NCBI RefSeq assembly: GCF_024713975.1
Contig: NC_091115.1
Coordinates: 526,501-590,500 of the forward strand
Direction of reading: 5' to 3'
Length of the DNA: 64,000 bases
DNA from: Paralichthys olivaceus
Taxonomy: Eukaryota; Chordata; Actinopteri; Pleuronectiformes; Paralichthyidae
The translations under genes were made by a program, and so were the position numbers. Shown here piece by piece: positions 32,191-47,200 of this stretch (position 1 is its first letter; each line of letters begins with the position of its first letter). The notes beneath the pieces were generated by a model that was not told the DNA's origin, did not search any database, and saw nothing but the letters and a program-made list of their open reading frames with translations.

Positions 32191-33400
32191 CACGAGGCTC
32201 TTAAAGAGACAGAGCCATGTGTTGTTTTACTTTGTTATATTTATTTCTTGTTTGAATCACATGACTTCTTTATGTTTAAAGATAAAACTTATTTGAACGT
32301 GTTTCTTCAAATCCACTAAAATAATCTCAACATTAATGTTTGACAGAATAAGAGTCTGTTTGTTTTAACTGTGTTGAATAAACTGTCCAATATTAAATTT
32401 AATATATAAATATGAGAATTTTCATGTTATTTCTTCAACTTGTAAAAATCAGGTTGTTTTAGTTTTCACTTTAACTCTGGATCAGATATTTTAATTTAAA
32501 TAATGTTTCTCTTCTGTTTAACTTCACCCGGAGCTTCCGGTTCTCAGCGGGTCACAAATCAAACGCACCCCGGGCAGACTAACTAACAAGCGGCAGGAGA
32601 GTCCCCGCCCGGCTGGAGGAGGGCGGAGTCACGGTCAGTACGAGGAACTACGACAAAGACGAACATTAATATAATTAATAATTAATAAATAATATTAATA
32701 AAATGAATCCAACGGTAAATTCTCCTGTTCTCATTGGTCCAGAGTCCGTCACGTGATCCCACAGGAAGGAAGTTACTGTTTGGTTTGAACCGTCTAACTC
32801 CGCCCGCCCGGACGAGGCTGTGCCGCCGGTGAAACCCGGGTCTTCAAACGAGCGCACCCTTTGTCTGAGACAAAAGATGACGTCATTGTGTCAGAAATAT
32901 TTTTATATCTTTGAGTTTGTGACAAAAACTAAAATGTTCCTGAAGTAAAATAAGAATCACCTCCTTTTTATATAAACTCCTGATTCAAGTTCGTCTCAGA
33001 AACAAAGTCAATTCATACTTTTATCACGGTGTACTTATAACATGTGGTTTAATAAAGATTTATAATTCAAATATACAAAATAACATCACACGTGGTTTTA
33101 AGTCATATTTTTACTTTGTTCCTCAAAGTCTTAATCAGCAAATAAAACTCAATTCTAATGTTTCACTTGAATATTTCCTCAAAAATCGAAATTTCTCAAA
33201 TCTCGGTTGAAGTAAAACACAGATAGTAAATGTTATTATAAGAAGACATTCACGTTTAAAGAAGTCGATCTGCTGAACTCTGTTTTTATCTAAAGAAAAA
33301 TAATATTTCAGTTAAAAACTAAATCCAGATGAAATCAGAACTTGTAATAAATTCACCACAAACTGAAACAGTCGTTTTGCCTCAGACCCTGAACACATCG
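32191..33400. other. kiaa0930-fbxo7 intergenic region
   Basis: About 1.2 kb between the kiaa0930 promoter and the 3' end of fbxo7. Mostly AT-rich, but it includes a second, unexplained CpG-rich block at about 32520-32870, listed separately. Confidence 0.6.
32520..32870. promoter_or_regulatory. orphan CpG-rich promoter-like block
   Basis: Contains GGGCGGAGTC and CCGCCCGCCCGG GC-box sequences, an inverted CCAAT (CTCATTGGTCC), an E-box-containing GTCACGTGATC and an ETS-like CTTCCGG. It is separated from the kiaa0930 island by about 300 bp of AT-rich DNA. No coding exon is recognisable. It could be an alternative kiaa0930 promoter, since human KIAA0930 is known to use alternative first exons, or a promoter of a non-coding RNA. 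Confidence 0.45.
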
Positions 33401-33406
33401 TCACAC

Positions 33407-33412
33407 TTTATT
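33407..33412 (-). terminator. fbxo7: fbxo7 polyadenylation signal AATAAA
   Basis: TTTATT on the plus strand, 62 bp downstream of the fbxo7 stop codon, giving a very short 3' UTR. Confidence 0.65.
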
Positions 33413-33473
33413 AATAATAATAATATTTAGTGTTTCAGGAAACAAACACTCGTCTCGTTCAGAGTCTCAACAA

Positions 33474-36047
33474 TCAGATGAATCCTCGCTGGACGTCCCC
33501 AGCTCGCCCTCCCATTGGTCGACCTCTCAGGGGTCGGTCGTGATAACGGTGGGCGGAGATGGGGTCGAAGCGGGGGCGGGGCAGGAGGCCGTGGGGCAGA
33601 AGGCCGTGGGGCAGGTTTGGTCTCTGGTCATAATCTCCTCCGATGATGCCGGGCAGCGGAGGCGTTAGGGGGTGGGGCACAAACCTGAAGATGTCTCGGG
33701 GGTTCCGGTGGAAGGGGGGGAGGATGCGGCGGCGAGCGGCGCGTCTTTGTTCACGGAGTTGATGGAACTTTTTATAAAGCTGCAGAAAAAAACATGAAAA
33801 TCTAAAGTTAAATCTGAAGATTCCAACGTTTGGAAGAAAAATGTTGAAGTTTCTGCATCACTTCAAATGATCCCATGAAGATAAGTCAAACTTTATTGGA
33901 GCTGACTAATGATTGAAACCTCACCTCTCTCCAGTCTGTGTCTCTGCTGGAAGCTGGTTCTGAACCAAACACAGAAACTCAGATTATTAACGACACTGAA
34001 TCATATTTACTTTCATCACATCTCGTGAACTCACCTGGGAACTCTCGGCGGTACAGGTGTCTCCACAGAGTCGCGTCACACGTGACCACGTTCAAGTGTT
34101 TGCAGACGGACGACAGTCTCACCACCGAGCGGACGTCCAGCAGCCGCAGGACTCGCAGCAGGAGCTCCGGAGGAAGAGCCGCCAGACCGAACGCCACCGG
34201 CAGAGCCATCGCTGGAAACAGGATCACGGTAAAATGATCTGAAGTTTTTAAGCGATAATACGATAAAACTGAACCTGTGACCTGCTCTCGTCGTCTCTAC
34301 CTTCTCTGGCGGCGGCGATCAGCGGGTACGCCAGCTGGTCTTTGAACAGTCGAGACAGTTTGCTCAGGTTTGTGAACGCTGCCGCTGCGCTCTCTCCTGG
34401 AAGACAACGGCAGAGAGGTTAACGCTGAGGTCAGCCACCGACGCTCCGGCGTGAAGAGTCAAACGGACCAATCAGAGCTCTACCTGGCCACTCGTCCGTC
34501 ACGTAGCTGCTCGGGTTCAAACACAGTTTGCGAATCGTGTCGACCGAGTCGTTGACCTTCAGAGTGGCTGAGACAGAAGAAGAAGAAACACGTCAGTCAT
34601 CAAAACATTTTCATTCTTTTTTTCACCAAGAAAAACTTTATAACAACTTTTAGAAGTTTAATGTTTTTACTTGGAATTTATTCTTTTGTTTTTCTTATGT
34701 GAGCGTTTGGAATAAACTGAAGTTGCAGAGAAGCTTATTGAAAATAAAGAACAAATTAGAAAAACTTTGAGCTTTGATGTCGTGTTTGAACTCACCGTTG
34801 ATGACGAGCACGGGGCCCATGACCACACCCACCACCACGGCCAGGCTGTTCTCACACAGAGGGTGTGTGTATGGAAGTTTGTAGAGTCCGCCGGTCGACC
34901 TCCAGCCGCCGGGCATCTCACCGGGCTTCAGCTCGGACGCCTCGACACGGAGAGAAAAACACCGAAACATTTTGATTTATCACAGAAAAACATTGAAACA
35001 TAAAAACTGCTCAGTCTGAACCATGTGATTCAATCTGGAACTTTTTAAAGTTCATAGAAATAAGAGACAGAGAGCATCGACTCACCTGAGGGACGAACCC
35101 GGTCTCCAGCATCAGGAGGTTTCCTGCCACCATGACGGCTTCGCTGGGGCTGGAGACGTGGGCGCTGTGGTGGAGCAGCTCCAGAGACAGAGGAGCCTGA
35201 CCCTCCTCCGCCTCGCTGCACAGCATCGGCTCCCAGCTGCAGGCCGGAGCTTCAGGCTCCGGGTCCTCAGGCTCCGGGTCCTCAGGGTCCGGGTCCTCAG
35301 GGGACTCCGTCAGTGCTGCACAGCTGCTGCTGGACTTTAACATCAAACAAAAGCACCAGGATCAAACAATTAACAATGAGGTGCTGAGACATCTGGATCG
35401 CCCCCTGGTGGCTGGCTGCTCTACAGAGTTTCCTCTCTCCTGCTCCAGGTTTAATCAACAACTTCAACAAGTTGTGTCCAACGTGTATCAGGCAGATTAT
35501 TGATGACATGAACATCTTGTGATTAAAGTCATTCTAACAAGCAACTGCTGAGATTCAGATCACATCAGGAATCACTCACCTGACTCGATGTGGCGGCGGC
35601 CATCGGCTGAGTCCGGCTCTCTGCTCGGCTGCTGGTTGTGTTGGTGGAGCTGGTGGAGCTGGTGGAGCTGGTGGAGGGATGTGAGGGGTGTGAGGGGGGC
35701 GAGGCGGCAGCAGCGGCCACAGACTCGGGTAGAAGGACACAGATCAGATCTCCAGAGACGATGCCGCAGGACGACAGAGTCTGGCCGGTGTCTGACAGAA
35801 GCTCTGAGCTGTTCAGAGACAAACTGAACTCCGTGTCTGGACTGAGACAGAAACACAAGACACTTATCTACACCGTCACCCGGCTGCATCCAACCAAGTT
35901 CATGAAGACGATGCTGATGTCCAACCTGAGTCCATGAGACGTCAGCACCGTCTCCCTGATGTGATCCCTGAGCTCCGTCACCGTCGGTTCTTCTCCCAGA
36001 AGCTCCACCCGGCTCGTCTGTCTGATGACCCGGATCCGCAGCTTCAT
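33474..36047 (-). CDS. fbxo7: fbxo7, F-box only protein 7, complete, 9 coding exons
   Basis: Coding exons in transcript order: 35926-36047, 35580-35841, 35086-35334, 34796-34940, 34484-34567, 34301-34396, 34035-34211, 33925-33959, 33474-33779; phases close to 491 aa (human 522). Fbxo7 is a substrate receptor of SCF (Skp1-Cul1) ubiquitin ligases. It also binds the proteasome regulator PI31 and acts in mitophagy with PINK1/Parkin; human mutations cause early-onset parkinsonism. Domains: N-terminal ubiquitin-like fold (about 1-80, [20 protein letters not shown] to [15 protein letters not shown]), a low-complexity linker (about 85-175), the FP dimerisation domain (about 180-318, with [20 protein letters not shown] and [14 protein letters not shown]), the F-box (about 325-375, [26 protein letters not shown]), and a Pro/Arg-rich tail with [15 protein letters not shown] and the family RFDP motif. 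The tail has a small internal duplication ([12 protein letters not shown]). The start lies one base into its exon, behind a separate non-coding first exon. Confidence 0.97.
35250..35305 (-). repeat. fbxo7: 15-bp tandem repeat within fbxo7 coding exon 3
   Basis: In-frame repeats of about 15 bp encode an acidic (PEDPE)n-type run, [19 protein letters not shown], in the linker between the ubiquitin-like and FP domains. Together with an STS-repeat in the preceding exon (35636-35680) this makes the linker expandable without loss of frame. Confidence 0.85.
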
Positions 36048-36605
36048 ACTGAGGATGACAAAAAGACGTCAAGTCACCAAACACAGAATGAATTCATCAT
36101 CCCTAAAGTATCTGAACAGGGGGATTGTGGGAAATAAATTGAGTTTAACAAACCATCTTCACGTACAAATGAGTTTAATAATACTGATGATACACATTCT
36201 GTGTTTTAATTCACAGTAAAACTTCGTCAGATACAAAGACATCGAAGCACAAACCAGCTGAATCCTGTGTCATGGTTATTAAACAGGATGAAAACAGGTC
36301 GAACAAACTTAATAAAACAGACAAATCTGTGAATTTTTCTGGATTTGTCATGAAAATAACGAGTTTCAGAACAAACATCATTTTCCAACTGAACCAGAAT
36401 CAAATGAAAAGTTCATCTGAACCAAAGCTCGTCAGGAATTCACCATGTTTGGTTTTTTGTTGAGTCATTGTTGTCATTTTTTCCTCTGAATGAACTTCAG
36501 CTTCGAACAACTGAGTTCTGATTAAACACGTTAATAAACATCTGATGCAGGAAACTTTAATTTCCCGTTAATGAACATTGAAATGAAGATTAAACTCAGA
36601 GGAAC

Positions 36606-36670
36606 TCAACACACGAGAAAATCTACACACGAGAAAATCTACACACGAGAAAATCTACACACGAGTCTAA
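36606..36670. repeat. 16-bp tandem repeat in fbxo7 intron 1
   Basis: About 3.5 copies of ACACGAGAAAATCTAC, followed by an AAT/GAT triplet run at 36705-36745. Confidence 0.9.
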
Positions 36671-36902
36671 CGAAGAGAAATGAACTCAGCAGAACAATAA
36701 TGTTAATAATAATAATAATGATGATGATGATGATGATGATGATGAATACTGTAGATGTGATGAAGGAGAATAAAACGTTCGCATGTTTCGTTTTCGTTTC
36801 TCAGAACATGTTGATGTTTCAGCTTCCGGATGAAAACAGCTCGTCACAGGAAACGAGGAGAGAAAGTTTCACTCTCAACTTAGAAACATGAAAAGCTCTC
36901 AC

Positions 36903-37020
36903 CTGATGACGTCAGCAGAAGAAATGCGAAGACTTTCTGACTTTTCTGTAAAATTTCTGTAAACATCGAAGAGACTCAGACCGGAAACCAGCGACAAACA
37001 CCGCGCGCACTGACACTGCA
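36903..37020 (-). promoter_or_regulatory. fbxo7: fbxo7 non-coding first exon and promoter
   Basis: A donor CATCAG|GTGAGAG at 36903/36902 matches the acceptor CCTCAG|TATGAAG before the ATG exon. The exon contains a perfect CRE, TGACGTCA (36907-36914), and ends upstream in CpG-rich sequence (CACCGCGCGCAC). The 5' boundary at about 37.0 kb is an estimate. Confidence 0.65.
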
Positions 37021-37851
37021 CCTCCGGGTGAGACCTTCAAAATAAAACCAAAACCATCTTTACGACATTTCATTTGCTTCTAAGCTTAATTGAAACATAA
37101 TAAAATCACAAAGAGCAGCTGGACACTATTCTTTATTTAAAACTATAAGACTTATCTTATTATTTACAGGAAAATCGACTTTGTTCAGATAAAATACAAA
37201 GATTAAAATTACAAACTGAGCTGAACAACAGTTTCATCATCTGCTTCTTTTTGAATCTTTAAAATGTAAAATAATCTGGAGTTTAAACCTGATTGTAGCA
37301 GATGTTTGTTGTTTCCTGTAGATCACGTGTTCACCTGCGTCCCTCAATCAGTCTTAATAACATGACAGCGCCACCGTGTGTCCACCGCTGTCATGACTCC
37401 AACATTGTGAGAGTCACTCTAATAAACTTTTTCACTTCATCAAGTTCCAACGAACAAACAATAATAATTTGTTTTTTCAAGTTTTGTAAAAGCAAAAGTC
37501 TGAATCGTGCTTTTGTTTTGGAGGCCAGTCTCCAAACATCCGTGTTTTTGTCGCTGTCTTCCGCCGAACACGTCACAGTGTAACTTGACTACAACTACGG
37601 CGAGCGAGAGAGAACAGGCTCGTTTTAATTTCAGCTTCACTTTGACTTTTGTAGTTTTATTCTAAAAAAAACCTTCAGTCGCCATTTTGTTTTATTTTTC
37701 ATTTATTTTCATGCGTCACGTCCAGTTTATCAATCGCGTTTTTGGGTCAGCTTGCTCACAGGCTTCCGTAGCGCTGCGCTGGCTCCTAGCTTCAGTTCTG
37801 CGCAGAAACGCGTCGTTTAAACCGTAACAACGAAAAGTGTGTGCGTCAGAA
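37021..37851. promoter_or_regulatory. shared fbxo7/rtcb intergenic promoter region
   Basis: About 830 bp between the divergent fbxo7 and rtcb start regions. The rtcb side (37720-37850) is CpG-rich (TTCCGTAGCGCTGCGC, GAAACGCGTCG) and has no TATA box. The middle is AT-rich, so two separate promoters are more likely than one short bidirectional core. Confidence 0.6.
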
Positions 37852-41260
<3,409 letters not shown>

Positions 41261-41398
41261 AGCTGCTCAGAGACAATTCAACAAAGTGTTCAAGAGGCAA
41301 ACGCACTTTTTTTTTTCTTTTGAGAACAAAGTGAATCTAATTTGTGAAAAGCAACAGAATGAAAATATTTTTCTGATTTTTTGCCAAATGTGTGATCG

Positions 41399-41404
41399 AA
41401 TAAA
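41399..41404 (+). terminator. rtcb: rtcb polyadenylation signal AATAAA
   Basis: AATAAA (GATCGAATAAAGACG) 138 bp after the rtcb stop codon; the first canonical signal on the strand. Confidence 0.75.
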
Positions 41405-44160
41405 GACGATCACTGAAAACTGAGTGAAATATTTTCTGTAGCAGAAGAAAGTGAAAACACGAAGTCGCTCTGCGTCACGAGAGCAGCGGCGACTCTTCAG
41501 TCACATGGTTTCAGTTTAATTCAAAATGTTTCGCGTCAGATTCAGTTGAATAATTATTCTCAGTGAAACTTCCTGCGGACGTCTCGTCCTGTGAAACATC
41601 AACAGGAAGTTAAATATTATTTCCATTGAGGAAACAAATAGTAAATATTAAGCAGCTCAGTAATTTTCTTACTGGTTTATATATAAATATACAAAGTATT
41701 TATTAAGTGTTTTTATTGACAAGAACCTTTTTGATTAAAATCTCATGAAACATTTTCGGATGAATAAACACTTTATTGGTTCTAACAGAAAAATTCAACA
41801 TTTCACCATCAAACTTTTTCATTCAGTGAATTTTTCTGACATTGAGCAAAATTCACTAGTTCGGCTGAAAACAAAAAAAAAAACTTTGTTAATTCATCGA
41901 TAAACTTCGACTGAAGATGATTGTTGTTTTTTTTAAGTGTTTATTTAAAATGTCTTGACGTCCTGGTTCAGTGTGGCGCCACCTGGTGGTGAAGATGAGG
42001 GAACTTTGTTCGTTTAACGTGGGAATTAAGTGCAGATACAGACGAACCACCGTGTGTCGCTGTTTCTATACAGATGTTTTAAAGTCTCATTAAAGAATGA
42101 AAACTTAAAGTTACAGTTCAACATGTGAAGTTTAATTAACATTTGACTAAATGGTTCTAAGCTCAGAACGGATCCAGTTTGTTTGAAACCTGTTTCTCTA
42201 AAAAGAAAGAAGCACCATGAAGATTTCAGCAGCGAGAACCTTTTAAACTGAGTCTTGATATTTTCATCTGTTTCCACTGTAGTGGAACATGTGAACTTTA
42301 GCTTGACGTGTTTTTAACGTGTTGTTTCCTGAAACGTCTGAGCGCTTCACGAACGTGCTCTCGTCTCTAGCTTGGTTTTAATTAAAAGGAGAAACAGAAA
42401 TTATTTTTTTCCCCAAGAGGATTTCTCTTCAAAGTAAAGTTTCTATTCGGAGTTTGTCTCAGACTCAAATCACTTTTTGGAGTCACACTCAAGTTTTACA
42501 AAATGTTTTTTTTTTTTTTTTTTTTTACAGATTCACTAAATAAAATGTCACTTCTCTTTTGTCGAGGTTTGAATGAACTGAATCTGTGGAGTGTATTAAA
42601 CAACGTTTGACAATTATCAGTTCAATTATTTAGGTGAGTTTTTATTTTCTTGTCAACATATTGATCGTCTGTGAATCCTCATTTAATTTAAATCAGTTCT
42701 TTCTCTGGGAAAATATTTTTTAAAACTGAAGGAAAATAAACCGAACTTCAAAAACCAACTAACCACGACAGGATGCTGTGAATGGTGGAAACAGGACAGT
42801 GTGTATTGTGTGTATGTATTTTCTATAACCGAGATATTGTAAAAAAACGGCGTCACAACTGAACAGTGTCTGCACAGATTCGTCGTTACTTTTTTTTTTA
42901 CAGCGACTGAATCTGTAGATCTCGTCGTCTGATTGGCTTCGTGCTGCTTCACAGTTTTTCTTTGCAAAAAAAAAGCGTTTTGTAGAATCAATCGATATAA
43001 ATTCACTGAGCTGCTTCTGTGCACGAGCAGATTCCTGTTTTTACAGCAGCCGTGCACGAGCGACTCCTACAAACGAGTTTGTTTCTGCAGAAGCTCGTTA
43101 CTGCCACGAACAGGAAAAAGCTGCTTAAGAATAAGATAAACACACAAGTATGAATAGTTTAGTTTTGACATTTAGTCAAGACATAAAATGAGTCAATTCA
43201 CTTTCTGAAAAATAAACAGTTCATATTTTACTGTTTTCAGTATTTTACATTTTGAGATTTTAAATCAGAGATTTACTGAATCAAAAGTATTAAAGAGTAA
43301 ATTTCACTTTGAGAATCTAACTCATGTCTCAAAGATCCTGAAAATGTGACGAGACGTCAAAACTTTTATCCTCTTTCCATTTCCTGGCAGAACGAGCTCC
43401 GACGTTTAGTTTCCATATGTGAGAGAAGATTTAAAAAAACTAAAGCTAGGAACTTTATTTACATTCTCCCACATCTTATTCTCTTATTTACACTTTGTTC
43501 CTGTTTAAGTTCAGTTTGAAATTCAAAAACAGCCGAACGTATTCTGTCAGAGTTCCAGGTAATTTACTCATAAACTCACCGCTGACGTAGCTCCTGCATC
43601 CGATCATGTGATTAACGTAAAGAGACAAAACGACGAGGATTGTTTGTAAATGGAGGAAGATGAGGTCAGTGGAAGGCGGACGCACGTCGAGCTGAAACGT
43701 TTCACTTCAAACTAAACCCAACCGTCCCTCAGCTCATTAAACCAAATCATTAATGCCACGTTTCAGATAAATCATGCGACTCAGCCCTTTTTTTTTTTTT
43801 ATCCATCCTGTGGCGAGTGTTGAAATGTGTTTTCTACTGAAGGTTCCACTAGAATAAAGCTCTGGTTACACAGAGTCTCAGAAGCGTCGGGATCTTTTCC
43901 AAACCTTCTCCACGAGACGTCCTCTCCCACAGATCCGTGTTCCACGTCCAAAAGCCCTTTTCCACACAGACTCCACGTTTTCCACAAAGTTCTCAGAGCG
44001 TTGTCCACGTCTCGAGTCCACGTGGACAGCTCGTCTCTCGGTAGCTGGAGGACGTTTATCCGTCCACTGACCTTCTGTCCGTTTTCCTCGACTTAGACGG
44101 ACTGGGCTTCGTTATGCATTTACTTCTTAAGTGCAAAAGCAGCTCCTATGCTAAGTTCCA
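41405..44160. other. rtcb-xpot convergent intergenic region
   Basis: About 2.75 kb of AT-rich DNA between two convergent genes. Contains a (T)n run at 42506-42528 and no recognisable exon, RNA gene or mobile element. The right end probably holds the 3' UTR of xpot. Confidence 0.6.
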
Positions 44161-44161
44161 T

Positions 44162-44167
44162 TTTATT
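44162..44167 (-). terminator. xpot: xpot distal polyadenylation signal
   Basis: TTTATT on the plus strand about 78 bp past the xpot stop codon. A closer AATAAA lies at 44237-44242, only two bases after the stop codon (TAGCAAATAAA). Use of the nearer one would leave almost no 3' UTR, so the distal signal or later ones are more plausible. Confidence 0.45.
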
Positions 44168-44244
44168 TTTTGTTGTAAAGCAGCGTGTCCGCCCACCTTC
44201 TGTGAAGAGTCCTTTCAGTCCCAGTGAACTTCCAGTTTTATTTG

Positions 44245-47200
44245 CTACAGCTTCGCTCGCTGAAAGAACGCCTGCAACGAGAAACACGGGTGAGACGTGA
44301 CTCGGACGCTGGCGGAGCCGCGACCACACAGAACGAACACTCGTACCTTGATGTAGCTCTTCAGGACTTTGACGTCCGGCTGCTGAAGAACCTGACACAG
44401 CTCCTGTGGAAATGAAAAGTAGGAAGCAGGGACATCGTCTTCATCCACATCTCATCACTGAAACGCTCCTTTAAAAACTACATTTCCCACAATGCACCAC
44501 TCCCACTAGTATTTCAGCGAATCACAAAGCGTTCGAGGTGACGTGCGGACGAGTCTCACCTGTGAAATCTCTGGCGACACCTGCAGCGAGGGCAGATACT
44601 CCTGCTGTAAGAACTGGATGAACTCGAGCCCCTGGAAGGAAACAACCGACCGGTGAGAAGAAATTCACCCAGAGAGAAAATACTTGAGATAAAGACACAG
44701 AATCTGTTTTCACCCGTTTGAGATGAATCGTCTTCAGAGTGACGGCACATTCTGACAGAGTCTGCAAAACAAAGACGAGGATTCAGGGACAGGTGTTTGA
44801 CACGAGGCGTTTCCAGCCTGAACTCAGAGACTCACCAGGACCGTCTGAGCGTCAGAGAGGTCGAAGGTCGGCTTGAGAGGAGCCAGGAAACAAGCGGGGA
44901 CGATGTGTTTGTAGATGAAGTCGGGGAAGCCCACCATGCCGTCTTTCCCTCCTGCGGAGTCACGACAGCGTCAGTAACAGGAAGTGAACAATCATTCATC
45001 AGTGGATGTGTTGCAGATGTTCTCACCCCACAGCTCCACGAGCTTCGACAGGACGATGAAGCAGGTTTTCTGAGCGATGGGGTCGGGGAAGTCCACCGCT
45101 CCCTGGATGATGGTGAACACGACCCGCTCGATGTTTTCAGCTCCTGGGAAACGCAGCGTGGGTTTAAAGTTTCAGTGACGTCGTCGAGTTCTTTGTTTTC
45201 TTGATGAAAGTTTAATCCAGTGTAAAGTTGCTGTTAGCTTAGCTTAGCATAAAGAGTGGATACGAGAGGAAACCGTTAGCCAGACTCACCCTGATTGGCC
45301 ATCACCTCGTTCATGCCGCTGCCTGTGATGGTCTGGATGAAGGTGAAGTAGCTCCTCCGCAGCATCTGCTTCTCCAGAGCGGCCGCCTGGTCGTTGTCCT
45401 CCGCCGGCCGAGCCAACACCTCGAAGATGGCGAGGACCAGCGGCATGAAGACCTGCTGCAGGAACGGGGACACCTGCCGCTGCCATGGCAACGTGAGAAA
45501 AGGCCGTTAAACCTGGTGACGCTCGATGACGACAACGAATCAGCTGCAAATTAGTTTGTTTAATTTAAATTTGAAGTTTTGATTCCAGACGTTCTTTAGC
45601 TGCTGCAGCGTCCTCGTCCTCAACCTGACTCCCCCCCGCCTACCTTGAACTTGGCGGTGATCTGGCTGATGAGCGGGATGAACTCCTGCAGGTCTTTGGC
45701 CTCGCAGTCCTTCAGCATGTGTTCGGAGGCGGCGGGGATGAACGGCAGCACCTCCTCCTCCATGCAGATGATCATCCGGTGCAGGAAGGAGCGAACCGAG
45801 CTGCGCAGAGCCCCCCGCTGGACAGGACAGCTCAGCGCAGGCAGGAAGGTCTGCAGACAGTCTCTGTAGACCTCGGTGCAGCCGCACTGCTTCACCGTCT
45901 GCTTGTTGCTGAACGCCTTACTGGTCCGACTGCGAACAGAGACAGGAAGACGATGAGGTCAGCCGCTCGGCGTCAGGTAGACGCTGCTGTCCGACACTCA
46001 CCTGGCGAATCCGACAGCGTGGCTCAGACAGTCGGCGAGGGCGGCCTGTCTCTCCTCCTCCGTCTCCTGCAACAGTTTGGCGAGCAGCAGGTGGAAAGCG
46101 TCCATCAGCGGCGCCAGCAGACTCCTCATCAGGGCCTGTTTCCTCTCAGCGGGACTCTCTCCGTTCACGATCAGAATCCCGGCCGTCTCAAACATGAAGA
46201 GCTGGTCGTCGCTGGTCAGCAGCGCCAGGAAACCGTTTTCCTGGACAGACGATGGTGAAGATGATGAAGACGACACGCTCAGATTTATTTTCTAAATTGA
46301 AATGTGTTTGAAAACGTGCGGCACGATCCCGAGTGTTCGAGGGTGAAACGACATGCGAGCGATCACGTGTTGAAACTTACGGGAAGAGCGAGCGCCAGCA
46401 GGTCCTGGATCCTGGTCAGAATGTCCTCGATGAAGGCGTTCATGTGTTTACTGTCGGCAGAGAAAATCAGTGACGCCACATATCTAAAGGAATCTGTGAC
46501 AATCAGATCAGACGTAACAACGACCCTGAGCTCGAGTGATTCATCTGTCGCTCGATGAATCTTTTAAAAACCTCAGAATCAGGATTTGATGAGTGAAGCT
46601 GGACTCACTGCAGAGTTTTGATGAATCTGGAGAAGAGGTAGGCCACTCTGCTGCGGACCTTCGGGCTGTTGTGTCTCAGTCCTCTTTGGTCCAGGAACGC
46701 CATCTGACAGTGAACACAACACAACGGGGGCGTCACATCTTTACAAACAAACTAACTCAGATTCAAAGACGACTTCCTGGTCTGTTTGGAAAAAGAAACT
46801 CATGAGCAGATCTTGGTTTCTCACCAGAACATTGGGAATGTGCTGCGGCTCCACCAGGAAGAATTTGTCGTATCGGACGACGGTTTCGAAGAACTCCAGA
46901 GACACGGAGCTGTGCTGGTAGCTGCTGACGCCACACGACACCAGCTGAGGATTCAAACACACGAAGACGTGAGCGAAGGGGGAAAAAACACGAGCAGCTA
47001 AACAGACGTTTTAGAGTCACGGAACTGACCGTCCTCATCATGTCCTGCAGAGCGCTCGTCTTCACCGTCTCACCGGAGAAATGAGCGCCGTGAGACGCCG
47101 GCAGGGCCTCGCCGAGCATGTACAGCAGCCTGATGGCGACCTCCACCTCCATGAACGAGGCCGTCTGCCAGTTCCTGAAAACCAAAGAATCCACACGGTA

